This document shows, piece after piece, positions 29,500 to 39,150 of a stretch of 64,000 bases of DNA. Each line of letters starts with the position of its first letter. Positions within the stretch are counted from its first letter, which is position 1. Both the position numbers and the translations under genes were made by a program. Under the pieces are notes generated by a model that saw nothing but the letters and a program-made list of their open reading frames with translations, was not told where the DNA came from and did no database searches. Source of the stretch: Paramacrobiotus metropolitanus (lineage: Eukaryota > Tardigrada > Eutardigrada > Parachela > Macrobiotidae); NCBI RefSeq assembly GCF_019649055.1, contig NW_026570221.1:3472001-3536000 (forward strand), in the 5' to 3' direction.

Positions 29500-32213
29500 G
29501 GCGTCATAGTACTGCTCAGGGGTTTCAGACAGGTGCTGGTAGTACGGTGTGTGATTTCTCCCATGGCAGTTGCCTGCTGATTATCGTCGCCATATCGAGT
29601 GGCAAACTTTTGAAGCCACTCTTCCACTGTCCAGCCGTCCTCGTCTTCACGATTGGCTTGGCCAGTGTACCATTCCTTTACAGGGTCCGATAGGGCCATG
29701 TAAATGCGGCTCATGAAGTCCGGATCCGGTTTGTTCAGATCGGACGACTGCTTACAGATCCGTCGGACCTGTGCGAGCCATCCTTTCACCATTGTCTTGT
29801 TGCCGTCAAATTTTGGCAACTGGGTGCGGACTTGAGCTCTCGCAGTGGCTTTTCCTATCTCTTGGGCTATTTCCTTGATTTGCTCTCTGGTTGAGAGAGC
29901 TGGACTGGCCGGTGGTGATGGGGCAGGTGTTGGCTGCTGTGGTATCAGCGGCACTTGTTGAGGTTGGGCCCATATTGGTTGGCCCGGTACGATCTGAATG
30001 GTTCCGTTGGACGCCATCCATGCGTATGCTCCATTCGGGAGCTGGACCAACATGGGCGCATTTTGGCCCTGGCCTGGTTGAGCCGCTGGTCCTGGTGGCA
30101 CGGCCGCTGTTGGCGGTACGCCTGATGGTTGGGGCACATTTTGGCCCGTGGGCATGGTTTGGCCCATCTGTGGCTGAGCTTGGCCCGTTGGGGCTGCTGC
30201 CGTGATAGGAGGGCCAAATAGGCTTAGTTGGCCTACTAATGGTGGTTGCACCGTTGGTGTACCACTTTGGCCTCCTATCTGTCCTTGTGTAACCGGTGGC
30301 CCGAACATAAGGCTCGGCTGGCTGGTCCGGCTTGGATCCACGCCGCTAGTATGAGCCTGGCTTGTGGCCGGGTGTGGACTAAAGGTGAAGTCCATGTTCG
30401 GGAAGATGGATGGATACAAGGACGGATACGATGGCTTTGATCCGAAGTAGCCGTGGCTGGGTGTTGCCTGGCTCGGGTCAAAGCTTGGCCCACTTAACGT
30501 AGACGGATGAGTCTGCGTCGTGGGCGTCACTATTGTCGTTGGACCAATAGTGGCTGTTGTGGTGACCGGGACTGGTGGTGGCGGCAATGTTACTGTCGCC
30601 GTTGATGATCCCTGGTTCACTGGGCTGGGAGGTGAAGGTATGGCTGGCCCCGTTGGGGGTTGTCCAACTAGTGGTCCTTCCACAGCCATGTTGACTTGAT
30701 AGTTTTGCTGGTGATACACTGGCTCGCGGTAAAAGCGTTGGCCCTGCCGCAAAGCCTCGTCGACTTTTTTTTGTCGACGTTGTGTATCCGAGTCCGGAAA
30801 GGTATGGTAGGACGGTGGTTCTGCGGACAACTCGGAGTTTATGTCTGCGAGGTGTGATTTCTCCGCATCTAAGCAGGCGTTTTCCGTGCTTAGCCTTTCG
30901 AGTTCCTCGTTCATTTCGGTTATACGTTGGGTGGCCGCCTGGTAATCTTTGACCAGGCCGGCGTTATTGGCCTCCAAAACGGTTATCCGGTCTTGTTGGC
31001 CCTGGATCACCTGTTTGGCTTGATTAAAGGCCTGCTCCAATTGGACAAAGTTTTGATGTCCGATGGCGCTGTTTTGCTCAAGTTGTGCCCGAATGGTCGC
31101 TTCGGTATTGAGCTGGCTCTGGAGGGCAACGATCTGTTGCTGGAGTTGCACGTTTTGTGGCTCCTTCTGTTGAACCGTTTGGCTCATCAGTCCTCCTTGC
31201 TGAATTGACTTCAAGAGATTCTGGTGACTCTCGTAGAGAAGATGGTAGCCGTTCCGCAGGCGGTTGATTTCATCCTGCAGGCTGGCCAAGTCTTCGTTGA
31301 GACGCTCGTTTTCTCTCTGTAGGCGGTCCGCCTCAGAGTCGGTGTCATCTATGGTGGTCCGGGCCGTAGCCAAGTCATCCTTGGCTTTGGCCAGCTCAGT
31401 CCTCGTAGAGGTGAGCAGGGCTTCGAGGCCCGCCACAGCCGTTTCTAGGCTGTGGATTGTCCTGTTGAGCTGGTCTCGCTCAGCATTAGGACATGGTGAC
31501 AACTTGAGCTGGGTTAGCTCAAGTTGGGTCTGGGCCAGTATGGCCAAGACTCTTTTAGCCTCTGCGTCCGATTGGACCGCAAGGTTTTTATGTCTACCGA
31601 TCTCGTCCTGCATCCAACGTTCGGATAGCAGGGTTGCTTCTGCAATGTCCGCCAGCTGTTTGGTCAGGTCCCGTACTGTGGTCCGAAGTTGGTCGACTTC
31701 GTCGAGTTCCTCGGGCCGGGTTGCCTGGGTCAGCTTTGGCGGGGTGAAGTTGGCGCGGCTTGTGTCCCAGGAGGGCTGATTAAGGTCCATCATGGCTGTG
31801 GCCCTGCTAAGTTGGGCCAGGTCCACAATTGGCTCTCCGTCCGGTTTGGACGGGCCAAGTGCGCCGATGACGTCATTGGTAGGCGATGGCGTTGTATAAG
31901 TTGAGCCATCGTCTCCAAACATGAGTGGCGACTGACTCACGGGCTGTTGGCCCTGGTCATGTGCCTTTGGACCAGCCTTTTTGGCTTGGCCCTTGGCCTT
32001 GCGTCCACCTTTGGTCACCGTTGGTGCCGCGGGTTGGATCTGGTCCGCTCCCGGTAGGGTTGGACTTGTTGTCAGATCCTGGACGTCAAGGTTGGACCGG
32101 GCCAAGTTGTTTGGCCCTGGTCCGTCGGTGCGTGTCTTGTCCTCACTTGTGGCCGCCGTTGGCGCCTCAAGTTGGACTTGGCCCGAGCCAGGTATGGCCG
32201 GTTGTTGTGCCAA
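29493..32213 (-). CDS. Large Gag frame: coiled coil, Pro/Gln-rich region, capsid domain
   Basis: The 906-aa frame contains a long coiled coil (roughly residues 175-470, with heptad stretches such as ERDQLNRTIHSLETAVAGLE and DRLQRENERLNEDLASLQDE). A Pro/Gln/Thr-rich low-complexity segment follows, to about residue 790. A capsid-like Retrotrans_gag region ends it (LPKFDGNKTMVKGWLAQVRR, DPVKEWYTGQ, VEEWLQKFATRYG). Gag forms the particle shell. The unusually long coiled coil is more typical of large Gags of metazoan LTR elements than of small Copia-type ones. It is GC-richer than the surroundings. The capsid continues in the next frame, so the protein as read is cut by a frameshift. Confidence 0.75.
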   Translation of the reverse strand: MAQQPAIPGSGQVQLEAPTAATSEDKTRTDGPGPNNLARSNLDVQDLTTSPTLPGADQIQPAAPTVTKGGRKAKGQAKKAGPKAHDQGQQPVSQSPLMFGDDGSTYTTPSPTNDVIGALGPSKPDGEPIVDLAQLSRATAMMDLNQPSWDTSRANFTPPKLTQATRPEELDEVDQLRTTVRDLTKQLADIAEATLLSERWMQDEIGRHKNLAVQSDAEAKRVLAILAQTQLELTQLKLSPCPNAERDQLNRTIHSLETAVAGLEALLTSTRTELAKAKDDLATARTTIDDTDSEADRLQRENERLNEDLASLQDEINRLRNGYHLLYESHQNLLKSIQQGGLMSQTVQQKEPQNVQLQQQIVALQSQLNTEATIRAQLEQNSAIGHQNFVQLEQAFNQAKQVIQGQQDRITVLEANNAGLVKDYQAATQRITEMNEELERLSTENACLDAEKSHLADINSELSAEPPSYHTFPDSDTQRRQKKVDEALRQGQRFYREPVYHQQNYQVNMAVEGPLVGQPPTGPAIPSPPSPVNQGSSTATVTLPPPPVPVTTTATIGPTTIVTPTTQTHPSTLSGPSFDPSQATPSHGYFGSKPSYPSLYPSIFPNMDFTFSPHPATSQAHTSGVDPSRTSQPSLMFGPPVTQGQIGGQSGTPTVQPPLVGQLSLFGPPITAAAPTGQAQPQMGQTMPTGQNVPQPSGVPPTAAVPPGPAAQPGQGQNAPMLVQLPNGAYAWMASNGTIQIVPGQPIWAQPQQVPLIPQQPTPAPSPPASPALSTREQIKEIAQEIGKATARAQVRTQLPKFDGNKTMVKGWLAQVRRICKQSSDLNKPDPDFMSRIYMALSDPVKEWYTGQANREDEDGWTVEEWLQKFATRYGDDNQQATAMGEITHRTTSTCLKPLSSTMTPC

Positions 32214-32617
32214 GTCCCGAGGGACACTGTTGGCCTGGGCCGTCCTATCGGCTCCAGAGGCTGGTTGGCCTCGGGCAGTCCGTCGGACGCTTCCTGGAAT
32301 GTGTCGTCCCGGGTGGCGTCCAGACTTTCATCACTTGTCTCCAAGTCGGCCGGCAGGATTTGTCTGTCCCGCCTGGCTTTGGCCTCGACCGAACTCGTTG
32401 AGCCGGCCGAGTTTGGCTCGTCTGGTTCAGAACCGCTCTGTTTGGCCCTGCGGAAACCGTAAGTTCCCGGTGGGTCGCGTGTTGCGTAGTTCTTCCCCAG
32501 TTGCTTCTTGTATTCATTAGGTTGGCGCCCGTCCATAGGACTGAGCAATCTCCGTTGGAGTTGCTCATGGCTGGTGTATGGCATCACCTTGGCCAAGGCG
32601 CTTTCAATCTGGCCCAT
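32072..32617 (-). CDS. Gag N-terminal frame with N-myristoylation signal
   Basis: The 181-aa frame begins MGQIESALAK, matching the N-myristoylation pattern G-x3-S used by retroviral Gags to reach membranes. Its first 140 residues are charged and Ser/Asp/Glu-rich. It overlaps the 906-aa frame by about 140 bp and lies in the frame whose -1 neighbour is that larger frame. A shift around 32,215-32,330 would join them. All three frame changes in this element (32.2, 29.5 and 28.4 kb) are in the -1 direction, which either reflects separate single-base losses or programmed frameshifting. Confidence 0.65.
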   Translation of the reverse strand: MGQIESALAKVMPYTSHEQLQRRLLSPMDGRQPNEYKKQLGKNYATRDPPGTYGFRRAKQSGSEPDEPNSAGSTSSVEAKARRDRQILPADLETSDESLDATRDDTFQEASDGLPEANQPLEPIGRPRPTVSLGTWHNNRPYLARAKSNLRRQRRPQVRTRHAPTDQGQTTWPGPTLTSRI

Positions 32618-33600
32618 GGTATTGGGACTTAGAAAATTTCTTTGGTCTTGGTCCGGACTGGAACGTTGAGTTGGCTGTCGCAGGTTGATGCTGGTCAGGT
32701 ACGCTAGAGCTCAGGTTCAGCGTTAGCTCCCTATGGCCCTATGTTACGTTACTGACCAGTGTGACGTCACGTACGAAATGGTCTTGCAAAAAGCTCTACG
32801 TCACGAGTAGCGTGCCGTGAGCAAAAAATGCAAAAAAGTATGAGTCACTACGACTGTTATAACACGGGGAAGTTTCCCACGCGTTCCGATTGGTCAGAAA
32901 TTTATGGAAAATAACCACGCTGACGTCACGCGACTTTTTGGCGAAAATTCCGGCTGGACAAAATGGCGGTTGTTTTTCGCCGATAATTCGTAAAAATTCA
33001 GGAAAAATTTTCTCGAGAGTAACGCTACACGATTCTAGTGCAGAATTTCACGAGGAATCCGAAAAAGCTATTTTCAAGCAAATCGGATAAACGGTTCAAA
33101 AGTTATGAAGGGTTTTAATTTGGTTCTACGCGGAAACCTCCAATTTTGAGAAAGTTATACGAAAACCTACGACGCCACAGCAGGTCTTACCGGTCGATTT
33201 TCGATCCAAACTGCTGCTCCGTCGTTCCCCATCACCCTTTTCTACCGTAAGGGCCGCAGCGCACCCGATAGGGCGTAATGGTGTGGCAGGACCGTACCGA
33301 ACGCAGTTTTTGCGCCGGGAGCCAAAGCTGCGGGAGGTCTACTTTTAGACACTGACCCGGATCAACGCAACCCAGTAGGGTGCTTTTATGGTCAACAGCG
33401 ACGTACCCAACTCAGTTTTTGAGCGGAGAGCCAAAGCTGCGGGAGGTCTACTTATAGACCTGACCCGGATAATTAGTCCGTCGCGCTGCAGGTTTCCAAT
33501 GAAACCTGTATGATGCAGGAGATGTGGTCGCGGGATTGCTGGCCTACTTATAGGCGATCAGCGTAGTTCGACCGTGTGTTGCCTTCACTGGGGATCAGAG
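32618..33600. other. Upstream region of the Gag-protease element with 110-bp direct repeats
   Basis: The block GAGCCAAAGCTGCGGGAGGT followed by CTACTT.TAGAC..TGACCCGGAT occurs at about 33,320-33,370 and 33,430-33,472. This region could contain the 5' LTR and leader of the minus-strand element. I found no matching second LTR left of 26,987 and no confident primer-binding site. Confidence 0.35.
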
Positions 33601-34797
33601 GTCTCGCAGGAAAGAAAACCGAGCGAGTCTGCTACCATGTCAGATAAGACACAGAAGCAGATGGAAAATGGGGCAAATATCGCCTTTATTGGTACAATAA
33701 AGCAACAACAACAACACAAAACCAACAGAAAACCCGATGTGGGAAAAGCTGTGGAGAAAAGTGCCTGCAGTGCGCTAGCTAGGAATCGTGATAATGATTC
33801 CGCGTGCTGCGGGTATGCAACAGCTGATGCTGCAAAGCATGGAATCGCCCGTAGGCGCAGGGCTCCACCCCCAAGAGTGCAGAGAAATGCGCTGATTGGT
33901 CAGCGTAGACAAAGTATACGCTGAGTGAGCAGCGTAATAGCGCGGCACGAATGGAGTAGCCATGTGCGGGCGGGCGACAGAGCAAAGCCACGAGAGGTGT
34001 CTACCGCCTCGAGTGAGCGGTCTCTGACAACATGACTTTGATAATCCGGAATTATTTCGCAAATTTAATTCAATATCCAATAGGTTAATCGGCAATAACA
34101 TGTGCAGTAATTCGAAAATCTGCCGTTAAAAAAAAAAATATCTGGATATTTAATATTATTCTAGAATTACTTTGAAAAAGTATGTTAATTCAAAATAATT
34201 ATTATTAACAAATTGAAAATTACGTGAAAAAACTTAAGAAGTATTCATTTTAAGACAAATTATTATCCAGTAGAAGTCGATCGATCAGTTTGTAAATTCA
34301 GGATTTTAATTGCAAATTTTGAGTCTGAGTTAAGGATTTTGTAACAAAACTGTCAATTAAGTTCCTATTGAAGAACAATCATTCGACAACCGGGAACGAG
34401 ATACAGAACTTAAAATTCAAAATCCACAAAATAATTAGGAAAATGCGTAAAGGACTTTCATTCTGTGAGCCAATTGTGGAACTGGGTAAGATAGTTGTTA
34501 AAAAAAGCGGATTCCGAGATATTTGAGATCAACTGAAAAAAATGTGCAGAAATCATGAAAAACAAATGAATGAAAAAAGATTTAAAAATTTACTTGGAAT
34601 CGTATAAATTTTCTTGGCAAAGGAAAAGTCTTTCCAGATTTAGGACTTCGTTTGTGGTAATGAGTGTAGACTGAAAGTATTGCTGGAAGATGCAGCCAGA
34701 TCGAGCTAGTGCAACTGTGCAAGTAACGGTCGAATCAGCCGTAAGCAACAGTATGCCAAAAGTAAACTTAATTCTCCTTTTGGTACACGTGCACTGA
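33601..34797. other. Non-coding, no feature recognised
   Basis: A 116-codon plus-strand frame at 33,574-33,924 is Gln/Arg/Ala-rich without motif or splice support and is not called. The rest is AT-rich. Confidence 0.3.
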
Positions 34798-34805
34798 GTA
34801 CTGAC

Positions 34806-35022
34806 CAGACCTGGGCAGTTATAGAAAGTATATTTAGGCAGGAAAACCGAGTTTCGAGTTACGCCGCGAGTTACGCTACCATAGACAATATACATTTTAT
34901 GAGAGTTAAGTTAGAGTTAAGTTTTTTTCTGAGCGAGTTACGCTAAAGAGTTAAGTTATAACTCAATAACTCGAAAATAACTCGCGTTAAGTTAAATAGT
35001 TAAAATTAACTGCCCAGGTCTG
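34806..35022. mobile_element. 217-bp hAT-type MITE
   Basis: The terminal inverted repeats are perfect: CAGACCTGGGCAGTTA and TAACTGCCCAGGTCTG. Flanking 8-bp target duplications are GTACTGAC (34,798-34,805) and GTACTTAC (35,023-35,030), one mismatch. The interior consists of GAGTTA/TAACTC words. It has no coding capacity. Confidence 0.8.
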
Positions 35023-35299
35023 GTACTTACGGCTGGGATGAGAATTATGGGATGGCGAACGCGGCAGTAGCAGGAGGAGCATTCAGACTGTTAACCGGCT
35101 AGAAAGAAAACGGCATGTACCCACAGGCAGAAATCGTTTTCTAGCTTTCCGGTAATTGAGGGAATAATTCTGTTTTCATAATTGAGTTCTTGGTATTACA
35201 ACCTCTTTGCCGTTGAATAAAATTTTAATTATTAATAACCTTAGTAATTGCGGTTATAAGTTATTTTACGGCAAAGAAACTGAAACGCGAATCGAATGG

Positions 35300-35680
35300 C
35301 AAGGCTCGACACGATATATAGCAAAATATTTCTGCACACGAACCCGCTTTTCCATCACATGATTAAGTTTGCCCAACAAATCTCGTTCGATCTGCTGCGG
35401 AACGTGTGCAATGTTCCGCGAGTGACAGCGGCGACCGCGTTTCCTTCAGCAGCCGGCCACAGTAACGGAACAAAGTCCGCGACTCCGCAATCCGCATATA
35501 GGCAGTCGAACTGGGAATTCGTTTAAGCACGGAATTTTACCGGCATAATATAACTGCTGTGGGCGACGGGCTTTGAGTTGGTCCCGTTCCGTAGGCAGCT
35601 GTATGGTCTACAAAATGTACAGATGCTAAAGTTCGTACGCTGAAATCACTTTCAGTTGTGCCGGTACGCAGAGTTCGGTC
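35300..35680 (+). repeat. Dispersed repeat R1, copy 1
   Basis: This copy is alignable with 57,130-57,540 over most of its length (TGATTA.GTTTGCC.CACAAAT, GAACTGGGAA, TTTTACCGGCA.AATATAA, TGTGGGCG.CGG, GTTCCGTAG, TGTGCCGGTACG). Small frames inside it are not conserved between copies and are not called as genes. Confidence 0.55.
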
Positions 35681-36300
35681 ACTAGATCACTTAACGGAGT
35701 TCGTGCACTGGACAGTAGTGTTAGCTCGGTCACGCGTTCACCTAACGGGCTCTGTGTGCTGGGCAGTATTGGTAGCTCGGTCACCCATCTTCCTAACGGG
35801 ATCTATGCACTGGACAGTAGTGGTAGCTCGGTCACTAGATCACTTAACGGAGTTTGTGCACTGGACAGTAGTGGTACCTCGGTACTCTTTCACCTAACGG
35901 GTTCTGGGCACTGGACAGTGGTGGTAGCTCGGTCACGTACTCTCCTAGCGAATTCTCGTCGCACTCAATCCCTAGGTGAGCGACTGACCGAGCTCAATCT
36001 GTCCAGTAAGAAATATCGCTAAGTAAGGAGAAAAATCGCTAGGTGAGGATGTGACCCTGCTACAACTACTGTCCAGTGCACAGAGCCCGTTAGGTGAGCA
36101 AGAGCAAAGCCCGCTCGATGACTCACTCACCTAGAAATTTCGCTCAGTGGGCAGTAATGGTGTTTCGGTCACTCACTTGTCTAGTGATTTTTCTTACTGG
36201 TCAGTGGTGGTAGCTCGGTCACCCACTCATCTAGAGATTCCGCTCAGTGGTCGGTGATAGTGTTTCGGTCACTCACTCGTTCAGTGATTTTTCGTATTGA
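35664..36300. repeat. 51-bp tandem repeat array with units in both orientations
   Basis: The unit reads roughly GGTAGCTCGGTCACTCACTC, ACCTAACGGGCTCTGTGCAC, TGGACAGTAGT. About five forward units run to 35,940. Then inverted units appear (CTACTGTCCAGTGCACAGAG near 36,066), then forward variants with a CTAG.GATTT..GCTCA core. Because 51 is a multiple of three, the array yields spurious open frames. Confidence 0.7.
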
Positions 36301-36309
36301 TTTTATATT

Positions 36310-36690
36310 TGATATTTTTACATTTTATATCGGTTAATTTTAAACGTGTTTCGAGCTCGGCAACACCGGCAGTAATGTCTGAATAACGCGAGTGTTTGAA
36401 TAAGTACAATAATTTATTTATTTTTCGGTTTAATTAGTGTGATAATTATGTCAATTGGTATTTTGTATTGTATCTAGGCAAATATTTCTAAGTTTCAAGG
36501 TGACCTTTAAGATGGGTTGGATCAATCTGGTCCTGATGCCGGCTTGATACCGGCTCGATATTTTCATAAAAAAAACACATGCCGGCCACTTCTGAACTAT
36601 CCCGGATCTAATGGCGTTGTCCGTTTTTCCAGAAGTTTTATGGTTATAGAGATCTCAAAACTATGGGGCGCCGCGCGTAGTATAGATCTT
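36310..36690 (+). repeat. Dispersed repeat R2, copy 1
   Basis: Alignable with 50,790-51,090: GTATTGTATC.A.GCAAA, AAGTTTCAAGGT.ACCTT, GGGTTGGATC, TAGAGAGATCTC-type motif and GCCGCGCGTA.TAT.GATCTT. In both places it directly follows the 51-bp array, so array plus R2 form one element. Confidence 0.6.
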
Positions 36691-36698
36691 GTACTTAA

Positions 36699-36944
36699 TA
36701 TCACTTTCCCTGCTGCATCGTACCCGTGTGCAGGCGCTCACGTGATATCGTATCCATTGTGATCACTGATCAGCGCTTACTGAGCCGGCGATAAAATCTC
36801 GCCTGCCGTGCTCTTCTCTATATCTTTTTCTTTATCAGTTTGCGTAATCAGCTATAGCCGCAAACCGGTTTAGACGTGAAACGGGTGAAATCAAGTATCA
36901 CGTGAGCGCCTGCACACGGGTAAGATGCAACAGGGAAAGTGATA
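36699..36944. repeat. 49-bp inverted repeat (foldback)
   Basis: Arms 36,699-36,747 and 36,896-36,944 are complementary with two mismatches, beginning TATCACTTTCCCTG and ending CGCTCACGTGATA, with a 148-bp spacer. This is probably a small foldback or MITE nested in the composite repeat. Confidence 0.7.
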
Positions 36945-37013
36945 AAATTTACTAAAGCGATGGGAAAGAGTTGCCGCTTGCCTCGTACACGTTTTGCTCT
37001 GAACTCGGCGTCA

Positions 37014-37165
37014 TGTCACAGTATGATTGAAAATACAGGCAACGCCAACGGTGAATAACAAACACACCACGAAAAAGGGCGAAGAAGTGGGAAGAACCGG
37101 GAATCGATCCCGGGACCTCCTGTATCCCACTGAGCACAGAGTACTTTACGCTGCTAATCAATCTG
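37014..37165 (-). mobile_element. tRNA-derived SINE-like copy 1
   Basis: On the minus strand, TAGCAGCGTAAAG (box A-like) is followed by GGATCGATTCC (box B-like, one change from GGTTCGANTCC) inside a perfect five-pair T-stem CCGGG/CCCGG. Downstream come CTTCTTCGCCCTTTTTCGTG and a tail with TATTCACCGTTG. The same order occurs in the copy at 57,650-57,780. The acceptor and D arms do not form a functional tRNA. Confidence 0.5.
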
Positions 37166-37506
37166 TCAATCAGTTTGTTTTATGATTTAGCCACTTTGTG
37201 CGTGACGATTACTCGCTCTTTAGCGCACGCCCGGTTTGCCAAATTATCTTAATTACTTTTATAACAATTATTCGCAATAACCCCACCTTAACCCTTCTAA
37301 AACCGATGGGGTGAGTTGTAGGTCAAACGATTTTCTAATTTCTTAAGGAATTGTTATAAAAGTTCTTTGCTAAGTCAAACCCTAACTTTTGACAGTGAAA
37401 TCTTTTTTATATGTTTCTTAGTATAATTAGTAGAAGTATGCCAGCTGTCATATTTTCGCCAATCTTACGTTCTGCACCCTGGCACTCGGTAGATCCGCGG
37501 GTATAT

Positions 37507-37586
37507 CTCACTTGCGATTGCCGCTGCTCACTTGCGATTGCCGCTGCTCACTTGCGATTGCCGCTGCTCACTTGCGATTGCTGCTT
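37507..37586 (+). repeat. 20-bp tandem repeat, four copies
   Basis: The unit CTCACTTGCGATTGCCGCTG is repeated four times just upstream of the non-LTR retrotransposon frame. It may be part of its 5' UTR. The open frame running through it is not evidence of coding. Confidence 0.8.
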
Positions 37587-37732
37587 TGAGCTGGCTGGTC
37601 AAGTTTGCTTGTAAATGTCCATCTATCAAGCGGAAGTGTAATTCAACTGGTGCTTTCCTTGTGAAAGCTGCCGTATTCCATCACCAAACTACGGAACCTT
37701 TATTTTGTCACCAACAACAACATCGGACCATC

Positions 37733-39150
37733 ATGTATCATATCAACCCAACGTCAAATCCTCAAATCCGGCAAGAAGAACGACTGAAACAGTATGTGCA
37801 TAACGTGGTATATGGTACTGTTACTGTTGACTTGAATACTATAATTTCTTCTAATACTTCTCGCATGAAAATTCTCCCTCCTAAGTGGTATAGATTACAT
37901 CAGTCCGCACCGGTACGTTTTCATTCTTTCCTTGGTGATTTCTGCAGTCAGCTTACTTCGGCTTGTGATCTTAGTATAAGGGCTCCACACGAGTGTCTTG
38001 AATTATTTTCATGGGGTGTAGCTGAATATGCGTTATCTGTCTTACAGTGTCAGCAGTCGCAGGGTAAATTTTTCAGTAAAAATTTTAAATTTGCAGTGCC
38101 GTCAGCGTTGTTAAGGGAAAGAGAGGCAGTTTGTACCGAAATAAATAAACTTAAACGGAATAAGCGCAGGATGAAAGTTTTGAACAGGGAGTTTTTGCTG
38201 TCGTATGCGGAGCGACTAAAATACCTTAAAGCAATCAGGAAAACTCTTTCTGAAAAAATTTCACAGCTTCGCTCGAACGCAGAACGTGCTGAAAACGATT
38301 CGTGGTTTACCAAGCGGCAGTGGAATTTTATAGATGTGAAGTTAAAATCGTCTGCTTCTGCCAGTCCTGATGGGTTGAAAATGGCTGATATCGAAAATTA
38401 TTTTCAAGATATTTGTAATCCTAAAAATCTTTCTCCTCTTGACTTCTCGTGGATTAATAAATTAAAAAATAATTCTTTCAATACTGCGTTCGATAATTCG
38501 CCTATTTTGCCTTCCGATATTAAGAATATTTTGTCACAGAAGGATGCGTCTGCAGGATCCGGGTTAGATGGCATTAATTATTCGTTTCTTAAACCGTATC
38601 CGGCTGTTCACATGTTTTTAGCCAACATGTTCAATAGGCTATTGTCAACCGGTAACGCATGCTCTTCGTGGAAAGTGGGCAAAACTGTGCTTTTGTATAA
38701 AAAAGGTGACGTTTCTATGCCGGGTAATTATCGCCCAATTACTTTGACAAGCTGCATTGGAAAAGTATTTCATTCTGTTATTTCAAAACGGTTAATGTCG
38801 TATTGCGTTAAAAATAATATAATTAACACCGACGTGCAGAAGGGATTTATTGAAGCGACTAATGGTTGTGGGGAACATTCGCTGAAGCTGCTGAAATTGA
38901 TAGAGCAACAGCGGAATAGAGGACGTGCAATGCATATAACCTGGCTGGACGTTGCTAATGCGTATGGGTCTGTCAGGAAGGAAGTGCTTCTGGCTGCACT
39001 ACGTCGCTATAATCTTCCTCAGTATTTAATATCTTATATTGATAATTACTATACGGGACTTTCTATAAAAATTTATCATAGTAACGGATTTTCTAAACCT
39101 ATTCCGTTTAACGTAGGCTTATTTCAGGGTGACACCATGAGTTGTGCGTT
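37733..39150 (+). CDS. Non-LTR retrotransposon polyprotein, N-terminal part through RT motif FQG (split by insertion)
   Basis: I place the start at the ATG at 37,733, after the 20-bp repeats. The protein has a basic N-terminal region, then reverse transcriptase blocks: WKVGKTVLLYKKGDVSMPGN with NYRPITLTSCIGKVFHSVIS, QKGFIEATNGCGEH, the catalytic-strand region TWLDVANAYGSVRKEV, and GLFQGDTMSC. This pattern is typical of the site-specific R2/R4/NeSL group, which copies its RNA directly at a nicked target. The frame is open until a foreign 3,626-bp segment enters after TGTGCGTT. The remainder of the same protein resumes at 42,777. Apart from that insertion the two halves have no stops, so the split is recent. 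Confidence 0.85.

Noticed and set aside
31264-32401. Ser/Leu-rich and Trp/Pro-rich plus-strand frames
   Set aside because: They are antisense shadows of the Gag coiled coil and N-terminal region.
33574-33924. 116-codon plus-strand frame
   Set aside because: It is Gln/Arg-rich without motif, splice signals or conservation evidence, and lies in repeat-rich DNA upstream of the Gag element.
35658-36022. Repetitive plus-strand frames (LTEFVHWTVV-type repeats)
   Set aside because: The repeats are 51 bp, a multiple of three, so open frames arise automatically. The second array copy does not preserve them.
37041-37165. Functional tRNA gene
   Set aside because: The T-arm is good, but the D-arm, anticodon stem and acceptor stem do not form a cloverleaf. 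The tail and second copy point to a SINE.
37532-37732. Upstream extension of the retrotransposon frame
   Set aside because: It reads through the 20-bp tandem repeats and 5' UTR-like sequence; the ATG at 37,733 is a better start.
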